Source: Parachryseolinea silvisoli (GTDB lineage: Bacteria > Bacteroidota > Bacteroidia > Cytophagales > Cyclobacteriaceae). Taken from it: DNA of 64,000 nucleotides. The DNA lies in assembly GCF_021190955.1 (NCBI RefSeq), contig NZ_JAIOAO010000001.1, forward strand, positions 620,001-684,000, written 5' to 3'. Each line of letters begins with the position of its first letter. The stretch's first letter is position 1. This document shows positions 55,237 to 62,924 of this stretch, in pieces. A program made the position numbers and the translations under genes. The notes beneath the pieces were generated by a model that was not told where the DNA came from, searched no databases, and saw only the letters and a list, made by a program, of their open reading frames with translations.

Positions 55237-55295
55237 CCACACAGATCTATTATCGACTCCCAGCGTCCGGCCAATTTCTCCAGTGGGTGTTCGGT

Positions 55296-55329
55296 GGCAG
55301 TGTCGGCGCGTATATTTGTGTTGGCGGTA
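55296..55329 (-). repeat. left half of a 180-type site closing a cassette
   Basis: In the minus sense CTACCGCCAAC-ACAAATATACGCG. TACCGCCAAC is the reverse complement of the opening GTTGGCGGTA at 55818-55827, and AAATATACGC mirrors the GCGTATATT arm at the right end of the 180-bp family. The rest of the site is missing, cut off towards the GH43 gene. Confidence 0.6.
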
Positions 55330-55332
55330 GAT

Positions 55333-55803
55333 CTAATCGTTCCATCCTTGACTTCTCCAAACCTTGTCTTTGCTGTTATATTTTTCCGTTATCATAAACC
55401 CTCTTGAGTAAACTAGTGTAAATTCGTTCTTGTCCTCAATTTTTGAGAACTTGATCCCATAAGTCAAAGGATATCTGTCTGGAATTTGCCCGATTTGAGT
55501 TGTAATACTTTCAATTTCTTTGATTATAAATTCACTTCTAAGTCTTTGAACTTCGTCAACTGTCCATGTGGAGATAAACTGTGCGGCAATAAATATGGGC
55601 ACCGCCAAGATAAAGTAGATGGATCTTTTTAGTTTGGTCCTGTCCCAAAAAAGATATCCAATCAGTAACGCAACTGATGCGAAGAGTAAAATTGCCAGAG
55701 GTATTAAGAGAAAGAAGGTCTCCACTACAACAAGGTAGTCAATGAACGGAAACACCAGTCCGAGGACAAAAATGCAGATGATTATGATTGTTTGTTGTCT
55801 CAC
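55333..55803 (-). CDS. membrane protein in a cassette-like unit
   Basis: 156 residues. Three hydrophobic helices (about 5-20, 27-52, 62-82) and a soluble C-terminal domain of 70 residues (EFIIKEIESITTQIGQIPDRYPLTYGIKFSK). No family recognised. The unit is bounded by TACCGCCAAC ends on both sides (55320-55329 and 55818-55827), so it is one complete cassette-like element of about 506 bases. Confidence 0.6.
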   Translation of the reverse strand: MRQQTIIIICIFVLGLVFPFIDYLVVVETFFLLIPLAILLFASVALLIGYLFWDRTKLKRSIYFILAVPIFIAAQFISTWTVDEVQRLRSEFIIKEIESITTQIGQIPDRYPLTYGIKFSKIEDKNEFTLVYSRGFMITEKYNSKDKVWRSQGWND

Positions 55804-55817
55804 TCGTCATTTAGAAT

Positions 55818-55996
55818 TACCGCCAACACTCGAATATACGCAATAGCGTATATTTTTTATTTATCATGAAGTGCTGAAACTGCCCGTTCCCCTCGAATTT
55901 TAGGTATTTAGGAGGATATTTATTTTCGCGGTTTACCATGTACCCTGAGTTCCCTATGCACGATTCGGCAGCTGAACTGACACCTCATCTGTAGGT
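55818..55996 (-). repeat. 180-bp intergenic repeat, copy 4
   Basis: Full-length copy with TCAGCTGCCGAATCGTGCATAGG, AAATAAATATCCTCC, ACCTAAAATTCG, GCAGTTTCAGCACTTCATG and a perfect 9-bp hairpin AATATACGC-TATT-GCGTATATT, ending CGAGTGTT followed by the next unit's GGCGGTA. Confidence 0.8.
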
Positions 55997-56016
55997 GGTG
56001 GCCCAAATGTATTGCT

Positions 56017-56415
56017 TCAATAATCTGCTCTTTGAATATCAAGTCTGTCAACCGTCCAGTAAATGTGTTCGCCAACAACTTTCGGGTCATTTGTCCAGCC
56101 ACCTAAGTCAAGTTGAAAGTCGCCAAAGTTCGCAACGACTGGTTTCACTGATTGAATTGTCCCGTAACAATGGTAAGTCCAATCTTTAGTCTTTGACTTC
56201 TCAATCTTTTTTTCTCTTCTTTTATTCTCTCCAAAAATTGTATCCCACGTCAATGGGTACTCTAATTGAGTCAGTGTCACTTCAACTTTGTCCCCAGGTT
56301 TAAAATTGTATCCCCAGTAGAATGCATCGTATTGTCGTCCTTTGATACCAAATGTCAGGGTACCTTCGTGTCTATCTGTCTCGTTAACTTTTAATATTTC
56401 AACCTCAGTTGTCAT
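56017..56415 (-). CDS. hypothetical protein in a cassette-like unit
   Basis: 132 residues, soluble. LTFGIKGRQYDAFYWGYNFKPGDKVEVTLTQLEYPLTWDTIFGENKRREKKIEK suggests an OB-like beta barrel; the end (LDLGGWTNDPKVVGEHIYWTVDRLDIQRADY) is also strand-rich. No family assigned. Its 3' side carries repeat copy 4. Confidence 0.6.
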   Translation of the reverse strand: MTTEVEILKVNETDRHEGTLTFGIKGRQYDAFYWGYNFKPGDKVEVTLTQLEYPLTWDTIFGENKRREKKIEKSKTKDWTYHCYGTIQSVKPVVANFGDFQLDLGGWTNDPKVVGEHIYWTVDRLDIQRADY

Positions 56416-56746
56416 TGTCTGGACAAATTACATAAAAAGGTCTCGTGTTTATGACGTTGTGTTGCTAAAATTATAGAAAATTCAATTCCCTCCTTAGGTA
56501 ACATTTAATTATATCAATTTTTGACAGGCGCGTTTCATTACTATCAAATGCAAAGAGAGAAAAGAATAATTGCCAATTGTAGATTATAAGCGCTATAACA
56601 AAAGCTCCTGCAATGGTGTGCTATTTCTTTCGGTAAAAGGATTTTTGATTCTCTCCTTTATTCCATCAATAACTTCCTTAAAATAGTCAAATATAGCGTT
56701 TAACATTTGTCTTGTCTGTCGGCTTATTCTTATTGAGTTTGTGGTG
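56416..56746. other. gene-less stretch upstream of a cassette gene
   Basis: 330 AT-rich bases between the start of the previous gene and the next repeat. No frame of useful length is open. It may be the promoter region of the unit, or the remains of another gene. GCTATAACAAAAGCTCC at 56591-56607 resembles a core site. Confidence 0.4.
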
Positions 56747-56882
56747 CCTATAACGTTTGTGCATAAGCAGTGGCAGGAATTAAAAGCGCTTCATAGCCCC
56801 ACGTCACCAAACGCATTTTGAAAAACCAAACTACAAATTTACACTGAACCCCGCCATTGATTATGCATTTTGGTTGGCGGTA
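56747..56882 (-). repeat. 130-bp attC-like repeat, third full copy
   Basis: Minus sense: TACCGCCAAC core, arm AAATGCATAATCAATGGCGGGG, loop words AGTGTAAATTTGTAGTTTGG and GTTTGGTGACGTGG, then arm CCTGCCACTGCTTATGCAC and the end AAACGTTATAGGC. Arms agree at most positions over 19 bases. It follows the 86-residue gene directly. Confidence 0.75.
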
Positions 56883-56891
56883 GTTTTTTAG

Positions 56892-57152
56892 TCACCACCT
56901 TTTTAATTGCTTTTTAGTCAATCTTTCATATTCATTTAAAAGTCGGGAATAAACGTTATCCTCGACTTTATAGCCAGAAAGTTTAATGTCCTCTTTAGGT
57001 GTAGATATGTCAGCCGTTTGACACCTAACTTTTAAACCAGCTTTTTGCATTTCAACAACATTATTGGTCAGCCTTGTGTCATCAGACGAAGTCCCAATTA
57101 TCTCCATGACTTTGCTGTCGTCATCATAGATTATTTCCCAAAATCTTTTCAT
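56892..57152 (-). CDS. hypothetical protein, 86 residues, two-gene cassette-like unit
   Basis: A soluble alpha/beta protein: FWEIIYDDDSKVMEIIGTSSDDTRLTNNVVEMQKAGLKVRCQTADIST. No family recognised. It overlaps the upstream gene by 4 bases (ATGA), so they are co-translated. Small size and the tight overlap with a membrane protein may suggest an immunity or regulatory partner. Confidence 0.6.
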   Translation of the reverse strand: MKRFWEIIYDDDSKVMEIIGTSSDDTRLTNNVVEMQKAGLKVRCQTADISTPKEDIKLSGYKVEDNVYSRLLNEYERLTKKQLKRW

Positions 57153-57622
57153 GGTTGATAATTGTCTTTTACGATTTTTTGCCCAATTTCTCTAAATGGT
57201 TTAAATTTTAAGTGACTTATTTTTCGTTGTTGAAACCAGTCGTCTAAAGTATTGAAATATTCTTGCACGGCCTTAGTTTCATAAATAACCTGAAACTCAT
57301 ACTTAATAAAATTTAAGTCAGCCTCTTTAATAATTCCCATTTGATATAGCTGTCCAATGTTTGAAAATAGTCCAATGAGTTTGTCCAATTTTTTTTCATC
57401 TGATGACATATGAAAAGTATTTTCAACGTATTCGAATTGTCCATACTCTATTCGGTAATAAATGTCTTGCATATCAATGTCAGACGTAAATTGATTATAC
57501 AATTGTAGAATCAGGTCTGCCCGTTTTTGCTTATTTGAGATGTACAACTGTCTAAAAGCAGCAAGTACTCCTATTGCTGTTGCAAATAATAGTAAGATGT
57601 TAATCTTGTCTGAAATTGTCAC
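57149..57622 (-). CDS. membrane-anchored DUF4760-like protein, two-gene cassette-like unit
   Basis: 157 residues: one N-terminal hydrophobic helix (KINILLLFATAIGVLAAFRQLY), then a helical cytoplasmic domain with SNKQKRADLILQLYNQFTSDIDMQDIYYRIEYGQFEY, which resembles small DUF4760-type proteins found in defence and mobile contexts. I am not certain of the family. The unit (this gene plus the 86-residue gene) is enclosed by GTTGGCGGTA/TACCGCCAAC at 57653-57662 and 56873-56882. Confidence 0.6.
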   Translation of the reverse strand: MTISDKINILLLFATAIGVLAAFRQLYISNKQKRADLILQLYNQFTSDIDMQDIYYRIEYGQFEYVENTFHMSSDEKKLDKLIGLFSNIGQLYQMGIIKEADLNFIKYEFQVIYETKAVQEYFNTLDDWFQQRKISHLKFKPFREIGQKIVKDNYQP

Positions 57623-57652
57623 TTTATTAAGGTATCTTATTGCTGTGAAATT

Positions 57653-57850
57653 ACCGCCAACACTCGAATATACGCAATAGCGTATATTTTTTATTTATCG
57701 TGAAGTGCTGAAACTGCCATTTTCCGCAGGAATTTTAGGTATTTAGTAGGAAATTTATTTTCACACCTTTATGATTGTACACTGCGGTCCTATGCACAAT
57801 TCGGCGGCTGAACTCTTCATCGGTAGGTGGTAGCTCGTATTGAAATATGC
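57653..57850 (-). repeat. 180-bp intergenic repeat, copy 5
   Basis: Full copy: TCAGCCGCCGAATTGTGCATAGG, GCAGTGTACAATCATAAA, AAATAAATTTCC, ACCTAAAATTCC, GCAGTTTCAGCACTTCACG, hairpin AATATACGC-TATT-GCGTATATT, end CGAGTGTT. It begins 18 bases past the stop of the S-4TM effector gene. Confidence 0.8.
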
Positions 57851-57868
57851 TTTCAATGCCAATATTGT

Positions 57869-58732
57869 CTAGGATGCATTAACCTTCATTCCTTCCTCTA
57901 ATGCTGGGCGATGTATTTTATAGAACCATTCTGGCACTAATGCCCCGTCTTTCCTGCTACAAAAGATCTTATCTTGTATCTTTCTCAACTCCTCCATCGA
58001 TGGATTGTCTGAAGATTCTTTTAAGCCTAATAGCGCCCCTTTCAATTCATTTGATGCTTTACTTGACTTGTGGTTTTCCTGGTAAATCTTTATTGTCAAA
58101 ATTATTGCCGGAAGTAATGGTGCAACAACCTGAATTACGATGATTCCAACGTCCTGCTTCATTACTAAGCTAATAATAAAGGAGAGCGTTGACATCCCTA
58201 TCAGAACGTACAACGCTGTATTTTTGAATTTATCACGCAGGTTGCTGTCATACCAAAGATTTGTTTCCTGACAAAGTAAGATTGCTCTCTCTTGCGAGAG
58301 ATCTTCAATATTTAAGTCATACCAATTTTCAATCGGTTTTTTCGGGTCTGGTGTGTATTCCTTGGATCGGTTATGAACAAAGTTTTTATCGGCTTTAGCT
58401 CCGCTGTTGTATTTATTCCACCCCATATTATACACGGCGCAGTCGAATTGCTCCTGTATTTTCGCGCCGTTTGTCCGCATTTTGGAAATAAAGGTTACAA
58501 AAACCAACAGATCCAACACTGAGACAAGAACAGAGAAACACAGAATGTGTGGAAGAAAATCTATGATGCTGTCTTTTGGCAACAGACGGATAAAATTGAA
58601 CAGTACGGCGAAGCCTACAGTCAGTAGAATCTGCCAACCGAAAATTTGTTTAGCGCGCGCATATGTAACCCGCTGTGCCGCTAGGAGCTTCAGGTTTTCA
58701 GACGTATTCTGTAGTTCTTTAATAATGTTCAC
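57869..58732 (-). CDS. S-4TM family putative pore-forming effector (CBASS)
   Basis: 287 residues from a GTG, 2 bases after the stop of the CD-NTase gene. Four hydrophobic helices in two pairs (about 32-51, 60-83, 172-191, 195-216) with a soluble region between, including the family-like CQETNLWYDSNLR at 154-166. This is the layout of S-4TM effectors. In CBASS, effectors of this type are activated by a cyclic oligonucleotide and permeabilise the inner membrane, killing the infected cell. The nucleotide ligand here cannot be read from the sequence. Confidence 0.85.
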   Translation of the reverse strand: MNIIKELQNTSENLKLLAAQRVTYARAKQIFGWQILLTVGFAVLFNFIRLLPKDSIIDFLPHILCFSVLVSVLDLLVFVTFISKMRTNGAKIQEQFDCAVYNMGWNKYNSGAKADKNFVHNRSKEYTPDPKKPIENWYDLNIEDLSQERAILLCQETNLWYDSNLRDKFKNTALYVLIGMSTLSFIISLVMKQDVGIIVIQVVAPLLPAIILTIKIYQENHKSSKASNELKGALLGLKESSDNPSMEELRKIQDKIFCSRKDGALVPEWFYKIHRPALEEGMKVNAS

Positions 58733-58734
58733 AG

Positions 58735-59739
58735 CTACACGGTAAATGATGGAAAATCAGGGCCAAATATTTCACCCCATTTTGCTATAGACTCTCTTTT
58801 TCGTCCCTTACCTTCATGGTCACGCGCTTCTCTGGCTCGATGGTAATCAAGTCTTGCGCGTTCTTGCACCAAGTTTCGTTCATCGGGTGTTAGGTGATTA
58901 ATATCGCCTTGGTATCCCTTTGGATCATAAAACGGTTGCTGAACCTTATGGTAGACAAGCGCAAATAAATCACCCAACTCTTCATCAATAAAATCTGTGC
59001 TAGTTCTCCCAGGTGCATCGTAATACTCCAAGATCAAGTTTTCCAGAAAATAGGATTCCATAGTAGGCATAGTCGCGCGGTTAGTCCAATATTTCATTAT
59101 GCGGATCATGTCAAGCACGGAAATCTTCTGCTTTCCATTTATTGAGGTAGTTCTGTCTTTATCGATACGAGGATCAGTTGGCTTCCAATTGCCAGTTCCA
59201 TCTGGAATAAGGAAAAAAGTATCGCCTCCCGCATCTGGTATTGTAATAAAACATGGGACTATGTCAAAAACCCATTCGTAGGATTTAAGCTTCAACGTTG
59301 CTGCTTCTTGATTTCTTTTAACCACTGCGCTATCATACAACGGAACGTTTGACAAATACTCTTTAAATCGATTTACTACTTTGATCGAATTTAAGACATT
59401 TGTGCCGGGGTTACATTGGTCACGCTGCCGTGTTTCACCTTCAGGTAGACGAATTCTGTAACCACCAGTAATTGTTTCGCGCCAATTACTTTGTGCATGC
59501 ATGACAATCATAATATCTATATCGTCCAGTTCGCGGATTTTGGTTTTGCGAGAAAAGGAACCATAGTCGATACTCGAAAAAGCCGGGTACATCAGAAAGA
59601 ATTTTCCGTCTTCCGGAAATTTTTCTATCTCTTTGACTAAGTTGTTTTTACTTTTTTTAGCCACCTCTGTTCGATCAGCGTCTAGTCGAACAAAATCTTT
59701 CATGAACGTATCGAAGGCCCCTTTTGCTGTTGTTGCCAT
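58735..59739 (-). CDS. CBASS CD-NTase (SMODS nucleotidyltransferase)
   Basis: 334 residues. The polymerase-beta-like active site is intact: IDYGSFSRKTKIRELDDIDIMIV with the G-S at 60-61 and metal-binding Asp73 and Asp75, and the third aspartate in VFDIVPCF (Asp159). PF18144-type SMODS layout and usual length. It should make a cyclic di- or trinucleotide after phage infection, which activates the S-4TM effector encoded 2 bases downstream. There are no Cap2/Cap3 genes, so the pair would be a type I CBASS. Confidence 0.88.
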   Translation of the reverse strand: MATTAKGAFDTFMKDFVRLDADRTEVAKKSKNNLVKEIEKFPEDGKFFLMYPAFSSIDYGSFSRKTKIRELDDIDIMIVMHAQSNWRETITGGYRIRLPEGETRQRDQCNPGTNVLNSIKVVNRFKEYLSNVPLYDSAVVKRNQEAATLKLKSYEWVFDIVPCFITIPDAGGDTFFLIPDGTGNWKPTDPRIDKDRTTSINGKQKISVLDMIRIMKYWTNRATMPTMESYFLENLILEYYDAPGRTSTDFIDEELGDLFALVYHKVQQPFYDPKGYQGDINHLTPDERNLVQERARLDYHRAREARDHEGKGRKRESIAKWGEIFGPDFPSFTV

Positions 59740-59791
59740 ATCTTAATTGGGTAGGTAGATGATTTCAGTCATTGTATTGGATGTTCCTAAC

Positions 59792-61090
59792 TTACAAGTC
59801 AGGATATTCTCGCTCCGTCACCCTTACTTCGTCGTGCTTTGTAAACCAACCCAGAAGTTTCACGTCATTTCTTACTTGCTCTTCCTTCTCCTTTGGAAAG
59901 GGGACTATGTCTTTAAGCAGGCCGATTTTAAACTGCTTGAACTCATTGGTGGTCGCAATTAGTATCATCGACTTACTTGCATAATTTGAATAAAGACTAA
60001 AACTATCTATCGTAATATCCAATAACATATCGACTCTGTCCCGGGGCAATTCAAACGGATAGAAAGCGAAGACTATCCCTATACCATTGAAATCGCCATA
60101 CCTCCGTGCGAATTTGCTACCACTCATATCTTTGTACGAATGAAAGAATTGCAGAAAGTTTTTGGATATAACACGTCGATCAAATCTATTGAATGACATA
60201 AGTGCAGTAGCCAACTCGATGGACTGCGCATTCTTTTGGCTAAGTATTTCCCTCTTCACAAGATCATCAAGGAAATAGCTTTCTTTATCGAGTTCCTTTT
60301 TATTTATAACCTGCTTATTCTGAATAAATTCCGCCCAATTCCCATCGAATTGTACAAACATGCCGTTCACATCCCTTGACCGCATGTTATCTGGGAACTT
60401 CTTTTCATTTTTTAAAAAGCTCGCTAAAAGGTCGTGCTCCGTTCCGGAAATTAGAATACTTTGCTTTTCGGTGGGGTTAAACTGTTTCTCCGCATACTGA
60501 AAAAACTGAGCAGCGGTATTAGGCGAAAAATCATATTCCTCGCCGGGAAGTATGGTTACCGATTTGCCACTGAATAGTTCTTCGCGTTTTTGCAAATAGT
60601 CAAGGAAGTCAGGAATAGTATCAAGTTCGCGAACGATTGTCTCAAAAGCTTCTTTGTCCCATACAGTTATGAATTTGTCGTCTATCGTTTCTTGGTTGAA
60701 TGGATAGAAACGTACACCTTCACCCAGGTTAACAATGATCCTTTGGATGTTCTTAATTTTTTCTTTCGGAAACCTCTCCACTTCACGTTGGGGATGCTTG
60801 ATGTATATGTCCCTGTTACTCGTGAACAACTTTCTCTCAGCCCCGTAGATTTGCTTAACTGCCTTATCGATCGTACGCCGCAGATATCGTTCATACATAT
60901 CTTTAAACTCGTAGTTTTTCACTGAGACGATGATTAGGGTATCACCGAACAGGATAAGTAAGTCGCAAATCTCCTTCTTGTCACCAGTCTCGTCTCGGGG
61001 TCCGGGGTAACACCAGTGCTCGAAAAAGGAGCTATAGGCGAGCTGGTTCACAAATTCTTCCCCGATACTTCCTTTTTCCGTAGAGTTCAT
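59792..61090 (-). CDS. uncharacterised protein with nuclease-like N-domain, upstream of CBASS pair
   Basis: 432 residues. The N-terminal 60 residues (SIGEEFVNQLAYSSFFEHWC, then EICDLLILFGDTLIIVSVKNYE) give the order of NERD-like/PD-(D/E)XK nucleases: Glu11, Asp43 and SVK ending in Lys58, although the middle acidic residue of ExK is serine. The remaining 370 residues are mixed alpha/beta with no known motif. It starts the minus-strand run, 52 bases before the CD-NTase gene, so it may be a third component or a separate defence gene. Function is not known. Confidence 0.7.
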   Translation of the reverse strand: MNSTEKGSIGEEFVNQLAYSSFFEHWCYPGPRDETGDKKEICDLLILFGDTLIIVSVKNYEFKDMYERYLRRTIDKAVKQIYGAERKLFTSNRDIYIKHPQREVERFPKEKIKNIQRIIVNLGEGVRFYPFNQETIDDKFITVWDKEAFETIVRELDTIPDFLDYLQKREELFSGKSVTILPGEEYDFSPNTAAQFFQYAEKQFNPTEKQSILISGTEHDLLASFLKNEKKFPDNMRSRDVNGMFVQFDGNWAEFIQNKQVINKKELDKESYFLDDLVKREILSQKNAQSIELATALMSFNRFDRRVISKNFLQFFHSYKDMSGSKFARRYGDFNGIGIVFAFYPFELPRDRVDMLLDITIDSFSLYSNYASKSMILIATTNEFKQFKIGLLKDIVPFPKEKEEQVRNDVKLLGWFTKHDEVRVTEREYPDL

Positions 61091-61660
61091 TCAATAAATG
61101 TTAGCGTGAAGGATTGGCTGTTATCACCGAGTTCATGGGAGCTGTTCCTGAGAAACGGCAATGTTTCTGGTTGGAGTTGATCCTTGTGAACGGGGGTATT
61201 GCGCCAACATGACCTGTTCTCCGGGCTGGTGTTTTTTTTGAAGCATCCTGGAAACCCGGATCTAATTTGATAAAAAACGGGCGGAAATTGGCGTAAGATT
61301 TTCCTTAAAAAGACACTTTTTTTCCGAGGCTAAAGCCATTTTGTCCGAAAGCCTAATGCGTTTCCAGATGTTGAAGAGTCAGGTGGATACATGACACACC
61401 AGTGAGCTATACGCGACCAGCCTCTTCATGTTGTCGCTTGGAGCGACTACCCAGACACGAATAAAGCGTTGTCAAAGGAGAGCAGTCGATGTTAAGAAAT
61501 GCACGTTTTTGCATATAGACGTCAAAATTGTCGTTTGCCGGGCATGATTGACCTCATTGGTTGCACTGGCCTAACAAGCGGCAAGAAGTTGGTTAAAAAC
61601 AGCGTTTTTCGTTAATGTTGTTTGTTGATTTTAAGAGGTATTTAACGCTGCACGAGTGCG
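61091..61660. other. intergenic region upstream of the defence operon
   Basis: 570 bases without a supported gene. It should contain the promoter of the minus-strand CBASS run near 61091-61150. The 16-base word at 61288-61303 recurs at 13315. No attC-like site is seen at the upstream edge of the operon. Confidence 0.4.
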
Positions 61661-61668
61661 GGATCACT

Positions 61669-61690
61669 TGACTCATAATCAGAGGGTCGC
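61669..61690 (+). repeat. 22-base copy of the tRNA anticodon arm and variable region
   Basis: TGACTCATAATCAGAGGGTCGC is identical to 11537-11558 inside the tRNA. The copy has no acceptor, D- or T-arm and cannot be a tRNA. Sequence right after it reads into a duplicated piece of the PAS gene. Confidence 0.85.
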
Positions 61691-61697
61691 GTCAGGC

Positions 61698-61847
61698 GAC
61701 GCGCGAGTCGATACGCTCGAGCGTGTTACTAAAAAGAAAGAATCCATTTTACTGCACGCGATTTATAACCCCATCCTGAAAGCCAGCGGCGAGGTAGTGA
61801 AAATAGTAAAGCTGGCGACGCATATAAAGGCCGATTCTAATCGATAG
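61698..61847 (+). pseudogene. duplicated 3' end of the GAF/triple-PAS gene
   Basis: The last 48 codons of the PAS gene are repeated with about 85 percent identity by eye: RVDTLERVTKKKESILLHAI, then YNPILKASGEVVKIVKLATH. Similarity goes on for about 30 bases past the stop. No other PAS part is present. It lies 15.3 kb from the original and directly behind the tRNA fragment. Confidence 0.85.
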
Positions 61848-62000
61848 CGCTATAGTCTCATCGCCAGCAACTATCTTATGGATTTTTTTTAATAAACAAC
61901 GTTGGGGTTCCACCCGCTAATAGCAGGTCAAGATTTAAAGCAAATAGCACCGGTCCTATATCGCGTTCTAAAAAATCAAATAAGACGAGTCACTGGCGCA

Positions 62001-62924
62001 TTATGTCAGCGCGGCCTCCAGACCCCGGATAAGTTCTGTGTGCTTGTTCGGATTGGTTGCAGCGAGCCTCTGCATATTCTGAAGTTTCCATTTCACGGCG
62101 GGCAGGTGCTGCAGGTCGTCCATTTTGATAAGTTCCCAGGCCGGCGTTGTTTGCTTAAAGCTCAACAGAAACTTTTTATCATTGGGCGTAAGGGATCTCT
62201 TCATTCCGGCGATCAGTTCCTCGCGGACCTGCACGTAATTCTCGTACGTGAAATCATCGGACGTCATGCCCTTGAATTGCAGTTCGAATGTTGCCTCCTG
62301 GTCCAGCCGATGCGGTTGTAGCAGTTCCTGCATCGGTCTGTAGTGGCTCAATAAAAACATCAAAAAGCCATTTTTTATCTGTTCGGTAATTCCTTCGTTC
62401 TTCAGCAAGTGATAAACATCAAACAGGTCGCGGGGGTGTTGCCGATCCAGCGCCGCACAGATTTTCCCGCCGTATAGTTCTTCGATCGCGACGACTTTAA
62501 TGGCGGCAAATTTTTCAAATTCTTTCTGCACCACGTCGGTTACGGGTAGTAGTTTTTCCGGAAATAAAACACCCCGCGTCGTTGTATTCACTTCAATTTT
62601 CACATGGGCCTCGGGCGTCTGGCAGTTTAGCTTAACATCCTGGCCCTGTCCTTCCGGCACGCGGGAAATTGAAATAGGTTTCAACGCTACCGTAAGTCGC
62701 TCTGTGATTCGATCCAGTGCCGCGGCAATATTTTGCAGGGCCGTGGCTCGATCATCCTGCCAGCGGGTATAGGTCAAATCAATATCGACGGATAATCGCG
62801 GCATATTGCGGATAAACAGATTGATGGCTGTGCCGCCTTTGAGCGCGAGATTTTCTTCCCGTGCCACGTGGGGCAATATCCTGAGCAATAAATCAACCTG
62901 CGCCTTATATCTTTCTTGTATCAT
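62001..62924 (-). CDS. abiEii: AbiEii/AbiGii family nucleotidyltransferase toxin
   Basis: 307 residues. The DUF1814 toxin signature is complete: LKGGTAINLF (residues 29-37), SVDIDLTY with Asp47 and Asp49, and the later IEELYGGKICAALDRQHPRDLFDVYHLL. The toxin of the type IV system modifies a nucleotide or tRNA substrate and causes reversible growth arrest; the pair acts in phage abortive infection. Its ATG overlaps the stop of the antitoxin gene by 4 bases (ATGA). Confidence 0.9.
   Translation of the reverse strand: MIQERYKAQVDLLLRILPHVAREENLALKGGTAINLFIRNMPRLSVDIDLTYTRWQDDRATALQNIAAALDRITERLTVALKPISISRVPEGQGQDVKLNCQTPEAHVKIEVNTTTRGVLFPEKLLPVTDVVQKEFEKFAAIKVVAIEELYGGKICAALDRQHPRDLFDVYHLLKNEGITEQIKNGFLMFLLSHYRPMQELLQPHRLDQEATFELQFKGMTSDDFTYENYVQVREELIAGMKRSLTPNDKKFLLSFKQTTPAWELIKMDDLQHLPAVKWKLQNMQRLAATNPNKHTELIRGLEAALT

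Noticed and set aside
55818-55860. Hairpin AATATACGC/GCGTATATT followed by T-run as a terminator on the plus strand
   Set aside because: No plus-strand gene precedes it, and the hairpin is AT-rich and part of the repeat family, so a role in the repeat's fold is more likely.
52041-57850. CRISPR array
   Set aside because: The repeats are 130-180 bases long, palindromic, irregularly spaced and separated by genes; there are no cas genes or unit-length spacers.
61669-61690. Second tRNA gene
   Set aside because: Only the anticodon arm and variable region are present; the flanks cannot form acceptor, D- or T-arms.
11508-61690. The entire 50 kb between tRNA and its fragment as one genomic island
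   Set aside because: Most of the segment has normal chromosomal composition and housekeeping-like genes, no integrase is visible, and the fragment lacks the tRNA 3' end. Kept as a finding about a scar only.
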